From: CAZFVY01 sp964522665
GTDB taxonomy: Bacteria; Verrucomicrobiota; Verrucomicrobiia; Limisphaerales; CAZFVY01
DNA length: 64,000 nucleotides
Assembly (NCBI GenBank): GCA_964522665.1
Contig: CAZFVY010000014.1
Location: 25,822 to 89,821 of the forward strand
Direction: 5' to 3'
Shown here: in pieces, positions 18,464 through 28,900 of the stretch
How positions within the stretch are numbered: position 1 is the first letter of the stretch
Layout: the number at the start of each line of letters is the position of its first letter
Notes under the pieces: generated by a model
Seen by the model: only the letters and a program-made list of their open reading frames with translations
Databases searched by the model: none
What the model was told of the DNA's origin: nothing
Translations under genes and position numbers: made by a program

Positions 18464-18491
18464 TTGACAGAATCAAGATCAGAATTAAACT
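18464..18491 (+). promoter_or_regulatory. Candidate sigma-70-type promoter for the PEP-CTERM gene
   Basis: A perfect TTGACA lies at 18464-18469 and, after a 16-base spacer, TAAACT at 18486-18491. This pair lies 22 bases upstream of the ATG at 18514. The surrounding 200 bases are visibly more AT-rich than the coding DNA. An AGGA sits at 18507-18510, too close to the first ATG but 12 bases from the second in-frame ATG at 18523. Confidence 0.4.
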
Positions 18492-18513
18492 CGGGAAAAT
18501 ACTGCTAGGAACT

Positions 18514-19218
18514 ATGACAATTATGAAAACCTGCCTTCTGAAAATCGGTGTCCTCGGAGCCGCCCTTTTGGCGACTGGTCTCTCTGCTCAAGCGCAAACG
18601 AACGTTTATAACGATTCCGGAACGTTCTCCGGTTCCTATTTCCCGTCGTCCACGGAGTTTGGTGACCAAATCTCCTATGGCGCGGCCGCGCTTCAAGGTG
18701 GATCAGTCACGACGATTACCGACTTCAAGTTTGAGTATTATTCCAGCTTGATCTCAACGGCGGGCAAGAGCGCGCAAATCCGTTTCTACGCCAACACCGG
18801 CGCGAATGGAGCCCCTGGCGCTACGCCAGTTTATACCAGCCCGTCGTTCTCGATCGGCAACGGGTTTAATTCGGTGGATATTTCCGGGTTGAACATCGCC
18901 GCGAACGCGAACGGTATCGGGACGGGGATGACTTGGACCATTTTGTTCTCGGGCCTTACGGCGGGCGAGCAAGCGGGTTTGAATATTTACGAAACCCCGA
19001 GCAACGGCCTCAGCAATAATGACTTCTGGCAGAAGGACAACACCGGCGCCTGGGCGTTGAAGCAGATTTCTGGTGGCTCTCCCAAGGCCAACTTCGCCGC
19101 TCAAGTTTTCGGCATCGTGGCGGTTCCTGAGCCTAGCTCAGTTCAATTGGTTGGCGCGGTCGCGCTGCTCGGTCTGGGTTTCGCTGGCTATCGCCGCCTC
19201 TCGATGAAGCACTCGTAA
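18514..19218 (+). CDS. PEP-CTERM sorted surface protein
   Basis: A 234-residue exported protein with a signal peptide (LLKIGVLGAALLATGLSAQAQ) and a classic PEP-CTERM tail: VPEPSS, then a hydrophobic helix (LVGAVALLGLGFAGY) and a basic end (RRLSMKHS). Such tails are recognised by the exosortase system, which processes them at the envelope, often for biofilm or extracellular polymer assembly. The central region (about residues 45-205) is a beta-rich module with RFYANTGANGAPGATP, YTSPSFSIGNG, MTWTILFSG and a final AQVFG. A homologous module lies inside the giant Ig protein at 22923-35762. The second ATG (18523) is an alternative start. A strong terminator follows, so it is a single-gene transcript. 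Confidence 0.85.
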   Translation: MTIMKTCLLKIGVLGAALLATGLSAQAQTNVYNDSGTFSGSYFPSSTEFGDQISYGAAALQGGSVTTITDFKFEYYSSLISTAGKSAQIRFYANTGANGAPGATPVYTSPSFSIGNGFNSVDISGLNIAANANGIGTGMTWTILFSGLTAGEQAGLNIYETPSNGLSNNDFWQKDNTGAWALKQISGGSPKANFAAQVFGIVAVPEPSSVQLVGAVALLGLGFAGYRRLSMKHS

Positions 19219-19239
19219 GTCAAAGTTTTCAGCAGTTTC

Positions 19240-19268
19240 AAAAAGCGCGGGTTTTGCCCGCGCTTTTT
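19240..19268 (+). terminator. Intrinsic terminator
   Basis: A perfect 7-bp GC stem GCGCGGG (19245-19251) pairs with CCCGCGC (19257-19263) around a TTTTG loop. It is preceded by a run of A and followed by TTTTT. It lies 22 bases after the PEP-CTERM stop codon. The flanking A and T runs would extend the hairpin and let it act on both strands. Confidence 0.85.
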
Positions 19269-19342
19269 GCTTTTAAATGCGGTCGATTTTTCCAGCCTGA
19301 GCTTGCCTTTCGGGTCCTGACTGTGCTATAGCCTGCATTTCA

Positions 19343-22300
19343 ATGAACCCAAAAACCCGCTACGGCGTCAGGAGCGGTTGGCGTCTCCTGAAATCCCTCT
19401 CCGTTGGTATCTGTTTGGCGCTTTCCGCTCGCCTTCAGGCCGAGCCGACCGCCGCTCCGCCTCGCTCCACGAACAGCGCGCTGCTGACGATTGAAGGAAC
19501 CGTCGAAATCTCGAAAGCCGGCCAAACTAACTGGGTCGAAGGCCACGAGAACGACCCGCTGCTGATCGGTGACCGGGTGCAAACCAAGCCTCATTCGCGC
19601 GCGTCAATTCGCCTCTCGAATCTCAGCGTCTTGCGCCTCAATCAGCTGACGACCATCCAAATCCAGCCGCCCGACCAATCGGGCGCGCCTCCGGTCCTCG
19701 CGCTTGGCTCGGGCGCGGCCTACTTTTTTAACCGCGGCAAGCCAACCGACCTGCCCTTCCGCACTCCCGTGGCTTCCGGGGCTATCCGCGGGACCGAATT
19801 CAATCTCGAAGTGGGTGAAAACGGCTACACGACCCTCACGCTGCTGGATGGCCAAGTCAACGTCAGCAACGCCGCCGGCGCAGTTGACCTCGCCAGTGGC
19901 GAACAAGCCACCGTTGCGGCCGGGCAGGCGCCCAAGAAGACCGCGGTCATCAACGCCGTCAATATCATTCAATGGAGTCTTTATTATCCCGCCGTCATCG
20001 ACCCTGATGAGCTGGAACTTTCCGCGGACGAAAAGCAGGCGCTGGCGACTTCCCTCACCGCCTATCGGCAGGGGGATTTGCTTCGCGCGCTCGCTGAATA
20101 CCCCGCCGGGCGGAACCCGGCGTCCAACGCTGACCGGATTTATCGAGCTGAACTTCTCCTTAGCGTCGGCCAAATTCAAGACGCCGAAGCCATCCTCAAT
20201 GGCGTGGACGCGGCCTCGTCATTGGCGGGCGCTTTGCGCGAATTGGTGGCGGCGGTGAAGAATCAGACTTGGAACCGCGCCGCGCCGCCCGTGCTGGCCA
20301 GCGAATGGCTCGCCGAATCGTACTACCGGCAATCGCGTTCCCAATTGGAAGCCGCGCTCAAAGCGGCTCGGGCGGCCGTCGCGAAGTCCGCCAACTTTGG
20401 CTTTGGCTGGGAACGGGTGGCGGAATTGGAATTCAGTTTCGGGCGAACGGCGGAAGCGCAGTCGGCGGTGGAAAAGGGTCTGCGGTCGGCGCCGCGCAAC
20501 GCCCAGGCCGCCAGTCTTAGAGGCTTTCTTCTCGCCGCGCAAAACCGGATTACCGAAGCGCTGGCCGCGTTCGAACAGGCCAAGGCGATCGACGGAGCCC
20601 TTGGTAACGCCTGGCTGGGCCGGGGCCTTTGTCGGATCCGTCAAGGACACGCGGAAGCAGGGCGGGAAGACCTGCAGGTCGCGGCCGTCCTCGAGCCGCA
20701 GCGCGCCCTCTTCCGCAGTTACCTCGGCAAGGCCTTCAGCAACGCGGGCGACGGCGCCCACGCCAGCCAGGAATTGGCGCTGGCGCGCAAGATGGACCCC
20801 AACGATCCCACCGCTTGGCTCTACGCGGCCCTGCTGGACGAGCAGCAGAATCGCGTCAACGAAGGCGTCGAAGACCTCGAAAAATCGAAGGAACTCAATG
20901 ACAACCGCAGCGTGTTTCGCTCAAAGCTCCTGCTCGATCAGGATCGCGCCGTCCGCGGCGCCAACCTCGCGTCGATCTACCGCGATGACGGCATGACCGA
21001 CCTGAGCGTTCGCGAGGCCACGCGCGCGGTGAACAGCGACTATGCGAATTACTCGGCCCACCTTTTCCTGGCGAACAGTTACAATGAACTGCGGGATCCG
21101 CGACAGGTCAATCTGCGCTACGAAACTCCCTGGCTGAGCGAGTTGCTCCTGGCCAACCTGCTTTCGCCGGTGGGCGCCGGCGGCCTTTCGCAGCACGTTT
21201 CCGATCAAGAATATTCCAAGCTTTTTGAAAACGACCGGCTGCATGTCAGCTCCGGCTCGGAATACCTGAGCCACGGGGCCTGGTCGGAGAACGGCTCGCA
21301 GTACGGCACGTACGGCAATTTCAGCTATGCGTTCGACGTCGATTACCTGAGCGACCCCGGCCTCCGCCCGAACAACGATACCTATCAACTGGCCTGGTCG
21401 AGCAAATTCAAAGAGCAGATCACCCCGCAGGACACCCTGTTTCTGCAAACCGTCTATTCTGATTTCGCGGCCGGTGACGTGGCGCAGTATTATGATCAGT
21501 CCGCCGCCAGCCACACGCAAAGGGTCACGGAAACCCAAGAGCCGAATCTCTTTGTCGGACTGCACCACGAATGGACTCCCGGCGTGGACACGCTGTTGCT
21601 CGCGGGCCGCTTGAACGACCATTTTACCCGCGTCGATCCCGGCACGGTGGCCTACACGCTGGCGTTGCCCGGCGGCTACCCGGGTTCGCGGCCGATGGGG
21701 ATCGATTACGTCAGCGACCTCGACGCGTACACGGTGGAACTGCAGCAAATCTGGCAGAAATCCGCGCACACCGTGATCGCCGGCGCCCGTTTCCAGACCG
21801 GCACGGCGAACAATACCGGCGCCCTGCAGGAACCGCCCGACCCGAACAACCCGCTGCCGCTCATCGACACCAGCGGCACCGCGACGCAATTCAAGAGCCA
21901 ACTCGAGCGCCTCAGCGTTTACGCCTACGAGCAATGGCAAATCCTCGACCCGCTGCGCCTGACGCTCGGCGGCAGCTACGACCGCCTCTTGTTCCCCCTG
22001 AACACCGACATCGCGCCGATCAGCGACCATGAGGCGATGAAGGATCAGTATTCGCCAAAGGCTGGCCTGATTTGGACGCCCGAGAAGGATACCCATATCC
22101 GGACCTATTACACCCGCTCCCTCGGCGGCGTGTTTTTCGATACCAGCGTTCGCCTGGAGCCGACTCAAGTGGCGGGCTTCAATCAGGCCTATCGCACGCT
22201 GATCCCGGAATCGGTCGCTGGCTTGGTGCCCGGCTCGCGCTTTGAAACCTGGGGCGCGGCGTTTGATCACAGCTTTCCGTCCCACACCTACCTCGGCGTC

Positions 22301-22864
22301 GAAGGCGCGTTTCTGAACTCGGTCGCGGAGCGGGAATTCGGCGTCTTCGGTTACAGTGGTCTGGGCTTCATCCCCGCCGAGCCAAGCAGCATGCCGGAAC
22401 GGTTGGATTTCCACGAGAAATCGTTGACGATCACGCTGAATCAACTGGTCGCCAACGAGTGGTCGTTCGGCGCCGCCTACACCTTGCGGCAAGCGGCGTT
22501 CCAGGACCAGTTCGGACAGGTTGCCGGGGGAGTTCTAAATCAGAACGAGCTATCGGCCCTCCAGCAGATTAACCTTTACGCGATCTTCAACCATCATTCC
22601 GGGTTTTTCAGCGAACTCCAGTCGGTCTGGACGCGCCAAATGAACGAAGGCCAGAGTAACGAGAACATCGCCCCCGGCGCTCCCAGTCCCGACTTCTGGC
22701 AGGTGAACTTCTTTGTCGGGTATCGATTTCCGCGCCGTTTGGCCGAAATCCGCGTCGGCATTCTGGACGTGAACGACCGCGATTATCAACTCAACCCGAT
22801 CACGCTTTACAACGAACTCCCGCGCGAACGCACCTACACCGCGAGCTTGAAGTTCAGTTTCTAA
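19343..22864 (+). CDS. FecR-TPR-outer-membrane beta-barrel fusion protein
   Basis: An 1,173-residue envelope protein combining modules that are usually separate. A signal peptide (LLKSLSVGICLALSARLQA) comes first. A FecR domain follows at about 45-205 (LLTIEGTVEISKAG, GDRVQTKPHSRASIRLSN, TPVASGAIRGTEFNLEV, LLDGQVNVSNAAG, LASGEQATV). About 235-590 is a helical region with TPR-like units (FGFGWERVAELEFSFGRTAE, PRNAQAASLRGFLLAAQNR). From about 600 to the end are many amphipathic strands typical of a TonB-receptor-like barrel. The C-terminus TASLKFSF ends in the aromatic residue used for BAM recognition. No plug domain or TonB box is evident. It converges with the giant Ig gene, 58 bases away. 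Role unknown: sensor, exporter or uptake channel are all possible. Confidence 0.78.
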   Translation: MNPKTRYGVRSGWRLLKSLSVGICLALSARLQAEPTAAPPRSTNSALLTIEGTVEISKAGQTNWVEGHENDPLLIGDRVQTKPHSRASIRLSNLSVLRLNQLTTIQIQPPDQSGAPPVLALGSGAAYFFNRGKPTDLPFRTPVASGAIRGTEFNLEVGENGYTTLTLLDGQVNVSNAAGAVDLASGEQATVAAGQAPKKTAVINAVNIIQWSLYYPAVIDPDELELSADEKQALATSLTAYRQGDLLRALAEYPAGRNPASNADRIYRAELLLSVGQIQDAEAILNGVDAASSLAGALRELVAAVKNQTWNRAAPPVLASEWLAESYYRQSRSQLEAALKAARAAVAKSANFGFGWERVAELEFSFGRTAEAQSAVEKGLRSAPRNAQAASLRGFLLAAQNRITEALAAFEQAKAIDGALGNAWLGRGLCRIRQGHAEAGREDLQVAAVLEPQRALFRSYLGKAFSNAGDGAHASQELALARKMDPNDPTAWLYAALLDEQQNRVNEGVEDLEKSKELNDNRSVFRSKLLLDQDRAVRGANLASIYRDDGMTDLSVREATRAVNSDYANYSAHLFLANSYNELRDPRQVNLRYETPWLSELLLANLLSPVGAGGLSQHVSDQEYSKLFENDRLHVSSGSEYLSHGAWSENGSQYGTYGNFSYAFDVDYLSDPGLRPNNDTYQLAWSSKFKEQITPQDTLFLQTVYSDFAAGDVAQYYDQSAASHTQRVTETQEPNLFVGLHHEWTPGVDTLLLAGRLNDHFTRVDPGTVAYTLALPGGYPGSRPMGIDYVSDLDAYTVELQQIWQKSAHTVIAGARFQTGTANNTGALQEPPDPNNPLPLIDTSGTATQFKSQLERLSVYAYEQWQILDPLRLTLGGSYDRLLFPLNTDIAPISDHEAMKDQYSPKAGLIWTPEKDTHIRTYYTRSLGGVFFDTSVRLEPTQVAGFNQAYRTLIPESVAGLVPGSRFETWGAAFDHSFPSHTYLGVEGAFLNSVAEREFGVFGYSGLGFIPAEPSSMPERLDFHEKSLTITLNQLVANEWSFGAAYTLRQAAFQDQFGQVAGGVLNQNELSALQQINLYAIFNHHSGFFSELQSVWTRQMNEGQSNENIAPGAPSPDFWQVNFFVGYRFPRRLAEIRVGILDVNDRDYQLNPITLYNELPRERTYTASLKFSF

Positions 22865-22922
22865 ACGGGGACTCAGGCCAGATCCCCGACCAACGACGAA
22901 AATCCCATTGCGCCGCCCGAGC

Positions 22923-25900
22923 CTACGGCGCCACGAGGATGCGATAGAATCGGAAGCTGTTCGTGCCGGGTTGTGGGTCCAGGAAGGAGAGGTTCGTGCC
23001 GCTGAGGAAGCCGGCGCCGATGGCGGTCCAAGTCTTCAGATCGGCCGAGCTTTGGATCGTCAGGTTCTGGCCGGGCGAGCCTTGAATGGCGAGTTGGTAT
23101 TGGCCATTGCCTTGCAGCGTGGCCGAAAGCAACTGCAGCGGCACGGCGGGCGCTAGCCGGTAGAAGCGGTGGGCCAAATTCGTCCCGGGAGCATCGACAT
23201 AATCAGCGGCGCCGGTCGTCAGCACGAAGTTCGTCAGTCCGACCCAATTGGTCAGCGTCGTCGAAGCCTGCAATTGCACGGTCTGGCCCACCGGACCGGT
23301 GAGGTGCAGGGCAAAAGCCCCGTTGGCGGAGAGCGCCCCAGCGGTCAATTGGATCGTCTGAACCGGAACCACCACCAAAGTCGCCTCGTCGCTCAAGATC
23401 GAGCTGGCAGGATTCGTAACCAAGACCTGGTATTTCCCTTCGTCGGTCGATTTCAGATTGGTCAACGTTAGCGTCGAGTTGGTGGCGCCGGAGATATTGA
23501 AGCCGTTACGGGTCCACTGATAAGTCAGCGGGGCAGCGCCGACGGCTGAAACGTTGAAATTCGCCGTGCCACCAACCGGGGCGGAGACGCCCTGCGGCGG
23601 GGACAGGATGGACGGCGCCGTGGCTTGACTCAGGAACGCGAGATCGCTGGTCGCGGCGCCAGCGGGATTGCTGACAATCACATTGTAAGCGCCGGCTAGC
23701 GCCGTGGTTACATTGGTGAGCGTCAGCGAGCTGTTCGTGGCGCCCTCAATGGCGACGCTGTTGAAGAGCCATTGATAATTCAGGTTTGCGCCAATGGCGA
23801 CGACCGTGAAGGTGGCGTTGGCTCCGACCGTCAGTGGTACGCTGGCCGGTTGCTGGGTGATGGTCACCGAGACATTGACCGCAAGGTTGGCGGCGGCGCT
23901 GAGGGTCGAGCCGATCGCGTTATTCACAGCCACCTGATACGTGCCCGCGTTCGAGGCTTGGGCGTTGGGAATCCGATACGTCGCGCTGGTGGCGCCCGGG
24001 ATGTCGGAGCCGTTGAACCGCCACTGATAACCCAACGAGCCGGAGCCGAAGGCCGTCACGCTGAAAATAACGGTGCCGCCCCCGCCCGTCGATTGGCTTT
24101 GAGGTTGCACGACGATCGAGGGCGCGGCGTTCAAGGCCAGGTCGGCCGGGTCGCTGAGTACGTTGCCCGAGCCGTTGCTCACCAAAACCGTATAGATTCC
24201 CGCTGCGGAAACTTGCGCGTTGCTCAAGGTCAAGTTTGAGCCAACCGCGTTGGCAATATCGACGCCGTTGTAACGCCATTGATAGCCGAGGTTGTTCCCG
24301 GTGGCCGTAACGCTGAAGGTCACGTTGGTTCCGACAACCAGAATCTGGTTCGTCGGTTGTTGGGTGATGACGATCGGCGTGTTGACCGTCAAGCTTGCGG
24401 GCGCGCTCACGACCGATCCGGCGCCGTTCGTTACCTGGACCGAGTAACTCCCGGCCGCGGAGGCTTGAACGTTATTGAGCGTGAGGGTCGCGGCGGTATC
24501 GCCGGTCAAATCCGCGCCATTCAATCGCCATTGATAGGCCAACGGCGGGCTGCCGCTGGCGATGACGGAGAAGCTCGCCGTACCGCCCGCGGCCACCGTT
24601 TGATTCTTCGGTGGCGTGAGAATCGTGATCGCCGAGTTCACCGCCAGCACGGCGGGGTCGCTCACCACCGAGGCGGCGTCATTTTCCACCACCACGGTGT
24701 AAGTGCCCGCGTCGGCGACGCTCGTATTGGTCAGCGTCAACGTGGCGCTGATTTGGTTGGCCAGGGCGATCCCGTTTCGCCGCCACTGATAACTCAGCCC
24801 GGTGCCGGTCGCGGTGACGCGCAAGGTCGCGCTGCCGCCCAGAGTCAGGGACTGGCTCGGCTGCGGCTGTTGGGTGATCGTAATCGCGCTGTTAACCGTC
24901 AAGGTCGCGGCCGGACTGGTCACCGGGCCGGCGCCGTTCGCGACCACGACTTGATATTGCCCGGCCTCCGCGGGTTGGACGTTGGTCAACGTCAGCGAAT
25001 CGCCGGTCGCTCCCAAAACGTCCGTCCCGTTAAACTGCCACTGGTAGGTCAACGGAGCCGTACCCAAGGCGACGACATTGAATACGATCGTGTCACCCGC
25101 GTTCGCCGTCTGATCCTGCGGCGCGGACACAATCGTGATCGCCGTGCTCACGCTCAAATTCGCCTTGGCGCTGACCACCGAGGCGACGGCATTGCCGACG
25201 ACCACCGTGTAATCGCCCGCCGCCGTCGCCTGGACATTGTTCAATTGCAGGGTCGCATTCGTCGCGCCCAAAAGATTTACGCCGTTCAAGCGCCATTGAT
25301 AAGTCAACGGGCTGCTGCTGCTGGCGGTAACCGAGAAAGTCACGCTGCCCCCGATCGGCAACGGGTTGTTGGGGTTCGGTTGTGACGTGATCGCCGGCGG
25401 CGCGCTGATGCTCAAAACCGCGGGCGTGCTGGTCACCGAGTTGGCCACGTTGGTAATGACGACCGTGTAACTCCCGGCGTTGGCGCCCGAAACATTGGGC
25501 AGGATGAGCGTTGAATTGGTCGCGCCCGCCAGCGGGACTCCACCCAGATTCCATTGGTAGCCGAGCGGTTCCGTGCCGCTGGCAGCGACGCTCAAGGTCA
25601 CCGTGCTGCCGACCGCGGATGACTGGTTTTGCGGCTCGGCCGTAATCGTGAGTGGCGCGCCGACCGTTACCGTCGCCACCTGGCTGGTGACGGCCCCGGC
25701 GAAATTGGCCACGGCGACGGTGTAATTGCCGCCCGAACCGACCCCAACGTTGGCCACGTTCAACGTCGCGTTGGTCGCGCCGGCCAGCTGCAAACCATTA
25801 CGGCTCCACTGATAAGCCAAGAGCGCGGGCGCCGCCACGTTGGTCGCCGTAACCGTCAACGTCACATTTTGCCCAGCCAAAACGGCCCCACCGGACGGTT

Positions 25901-28900
25901 GCTTGGTGATCGACGCGACGCGACCGAGGTTATAATTCAGGGTCACATGGCCTTTGGCGCCGTTCTCGCCGTCCACCACGATGAAATAGGTCGTCCCGGC
26001 CAACGCAGTCAGGGAAACGACGCTGCCTTTTCCGTCCGCGGCGCTATGCGCGTCGGCGCCCTGCAATACCAAGCTGGCAAAGTCGGCTCCTGATCCGGTG
26101 AACACCGCAAGCAAGGTTTTGAAATCGCTGCCTTTGGTATCCAACTGGAGCACGCCGTTCGTTTGCGCCTGATACAAGAACCAGGAGGGCGCCCCGCCGG
26201 ACACGGACCAGGGATTTGGCTCACCGGGTTGGGGCGTGCCGTTGAAGGTCGTGAACACCTGGGCTCCAGAGTAACCGCGCGCCACGGCCGAGGAACCGGC
26301 TTGCGGCTGGATCGGCGTGATCTTGACGGGGAAACTCGCCAGAGCCAGCCCACTCGGACCGACCAAACCGGCCAGGTCGCTGAATTTGTCCTCGCTGGCG
26401 CCCGTATCGTTCGAGTCATTGATCTGCAGGTTGGCCGGCACGCTATCGACGAAGTTGGCGCCCGAAGTCACGCGGACGGTATAGGGTCCCGCGTTGAGCG
26501 CCGAAACGGAGTTTAGAACCAGATTTGAACTGGTTTCGCCGTTCAACGCCGTTCCGTTATAGGACCATTGAAACGTCACGCCCGCTGGCGCCGCCGCCAC
26601 GTTAAAAGTGACCGTGCCGCCCGTCGCCGAGGTCTGGTCCACCGGAGCGCTCAGGATTTGCGGAAGTATCTGCGCCGTCTGGTTGAAGTTGAACGTCACG
26701 ACGATGTGCCCGACCGAAGCGGCCGACGCGCCGTCGATCGCGACGTGATAGACCGTGCCGGCCACCGCGTTGAATTGCACCTGGCTGGCGACTTCCCCGC
26801 CGAAATCGTCATCGCTCGCCACGGCGGTGAGACTGTTTACGGCGGAGCCGGTATAGACCGCCAAAACGGTGTCAAAGCTGCTGCCGGCGGTATCGAAAGT
26901 CATGATCCCGTTGGCTGGCGCCTGCCAGGCGAACCAGACCGAATGCCCGCCGGTCGCGCCCGCGTGATTCGGTTCGCCCAGCTCCTTCGTCGCCAGCGTG
27001 TTCGTGCCGCCATCAAAACTGCCCGTCGTGGCGGCGCTGGTCGCGCTCGCCGCAAAGTTATCCGCCAGACTCAACGCCGGGAGATTAAGGCCCAGCGTCG
27101 CGTTCGCGCTGGCCAACGTACCAACCGAATTGATCACCAGGACACTGTAATCGCCCGAGGCGCTGGGCTGCGCCCCGTTGATCGTCAGCGTCGGATTCGT
27201 CTCGCCGATCAGGAGAGCGCCGTTCCGACGCCATTGATAACTCAGCGGCGCCGTGCCGGTCGCCGCGACGCTAAAGATCACGTTCGCTCCCGCCGCGACC
27301 GTTTGCCCGACGGGCTGGGTTTGAATCGCCGGCGGCACGCTCACCGTCAAGATCGCCGGCGGCGCGCTGGTCACCGATCCACCCGCGTTGCTTACCACGA
27401 CCACGTAGGGACCGGCCTGCGCGTTCTGCACATTGTTCAGCGTCAGGGTAGCGTTGGTCGCGCCGCCCAAGGCGGCGCCATTGAAGCTCCATTGATAGCT
27501 CAACGGGGCCGTTCCATTGGCGACTACCCCGAGGTTCACCGTGGCCCCGACGGCGGCGGTTTGGCTTTGCGGCTGGGCGGTGATCACCGGTGGCACATTG
27601 ACCGTCAACTGCGCGTCGGGGCTCTTGACCGACCCCACCAAATTGCTCACGACGACCGAGTAGGGTCCGACGTCGGTCGGCTGCGCGGCGTTGACCGTGT
27701 AGCTCGCGTTGGTGGCGCCGGGCAGATTGACGCCAAAGAAGCGCCACTGATAACCGAGCGGCGCGCTGCCGGCCGCCACCACCGTAAAGGTCGCGTTGGC
27801 GCCCGCCGTGACCGTCTGCGGGCCGGGCGGCGTCGTGATCGTTACCGGCGTGCTAATCGTCAGGTTCCCCGCCGTGCTCGTCACGGTCCCCGCCGGATTG
27901 CTCACGACCACGGTATAAGCTCCGACCTGAGCGCTCTGCACATTGTTTAGCGTCAGCGTCGAGTTCGTCGCGCCGTTGAGGTTCGCGGCCCCAAAGCGCC
28001 ACTGATAGCTGAGGGGATCACTGCCATTGGCGACCACGCTGAAAATGGCGTTGGCCCCGGCGATGGCCGCCACGTCCGACGGCGCCCGCGCGATCGTCGG
28101 CGGGACATTGACCGTCAATTGGGCGGCGGCGCTGACCACGGAACCGGCCACGTTCGTGACAATGACGGAATAGAGGCCCGCGTTCGTCGGTTGGACGCCG
28201 GCGAAACTTATGCTGGCATTGGTCGCCCCGGGCACTTTGTTACCATTGAATAACCATTGAAAGCTTAGGGGTGCGGTACCCGTCGCCGTCACGGTGAAGC
28301 TGGCCGGACTGCCCTGGTTGGTGCTCACGTTCTGGGGCTGGCCCGTGATGCCAGGCCTCGTGTTGACCGTCAGAATCGCCGGTTGACTATTCGTGCTCCC
28401 GGCCACGTTCGCGACGGTCACCAAGTATGTTCCCTGCATCGTCGCGACGATATTGGAGAGGGTGAGGATCGAATTGGTCGCTCCTTGAATCGCCCCCCCG
28501 TTGAACTGCCATTGGTAGGTCAGGGGCTGGGTGCCGCTGGCCGTTACGGAGAATTTCGCCGTCGTCGCCCCGACCACGGACGACTTGGTCTTGGGCTGCT
28601 TGGTGATCGAGGGCGGGACGTTGACGGCCAAAGTGGCGTTGCTGCTGGATAACGAACCGGCGGCGTTGCCCACCACCACCTGATAGCTCCCCGCGTCAGT
28701 CGCCTGCACGCTCGTCAGCGAGATTGTCGCGTTGGTCTGACCGGCAAGCGAGGTCCCATTGAACAGCCACTGGAACGTAATCGGCGCCGAGCCGGTGGCC
28801 GTGACGCTGAAGCTGGCCGGCGAACCGACGAGGTTCGTTCGGCTCTGGGGCTGAGCGGTGATCGTCACCGGCAAATTGATGACCAACGTGGCGTTATCGC

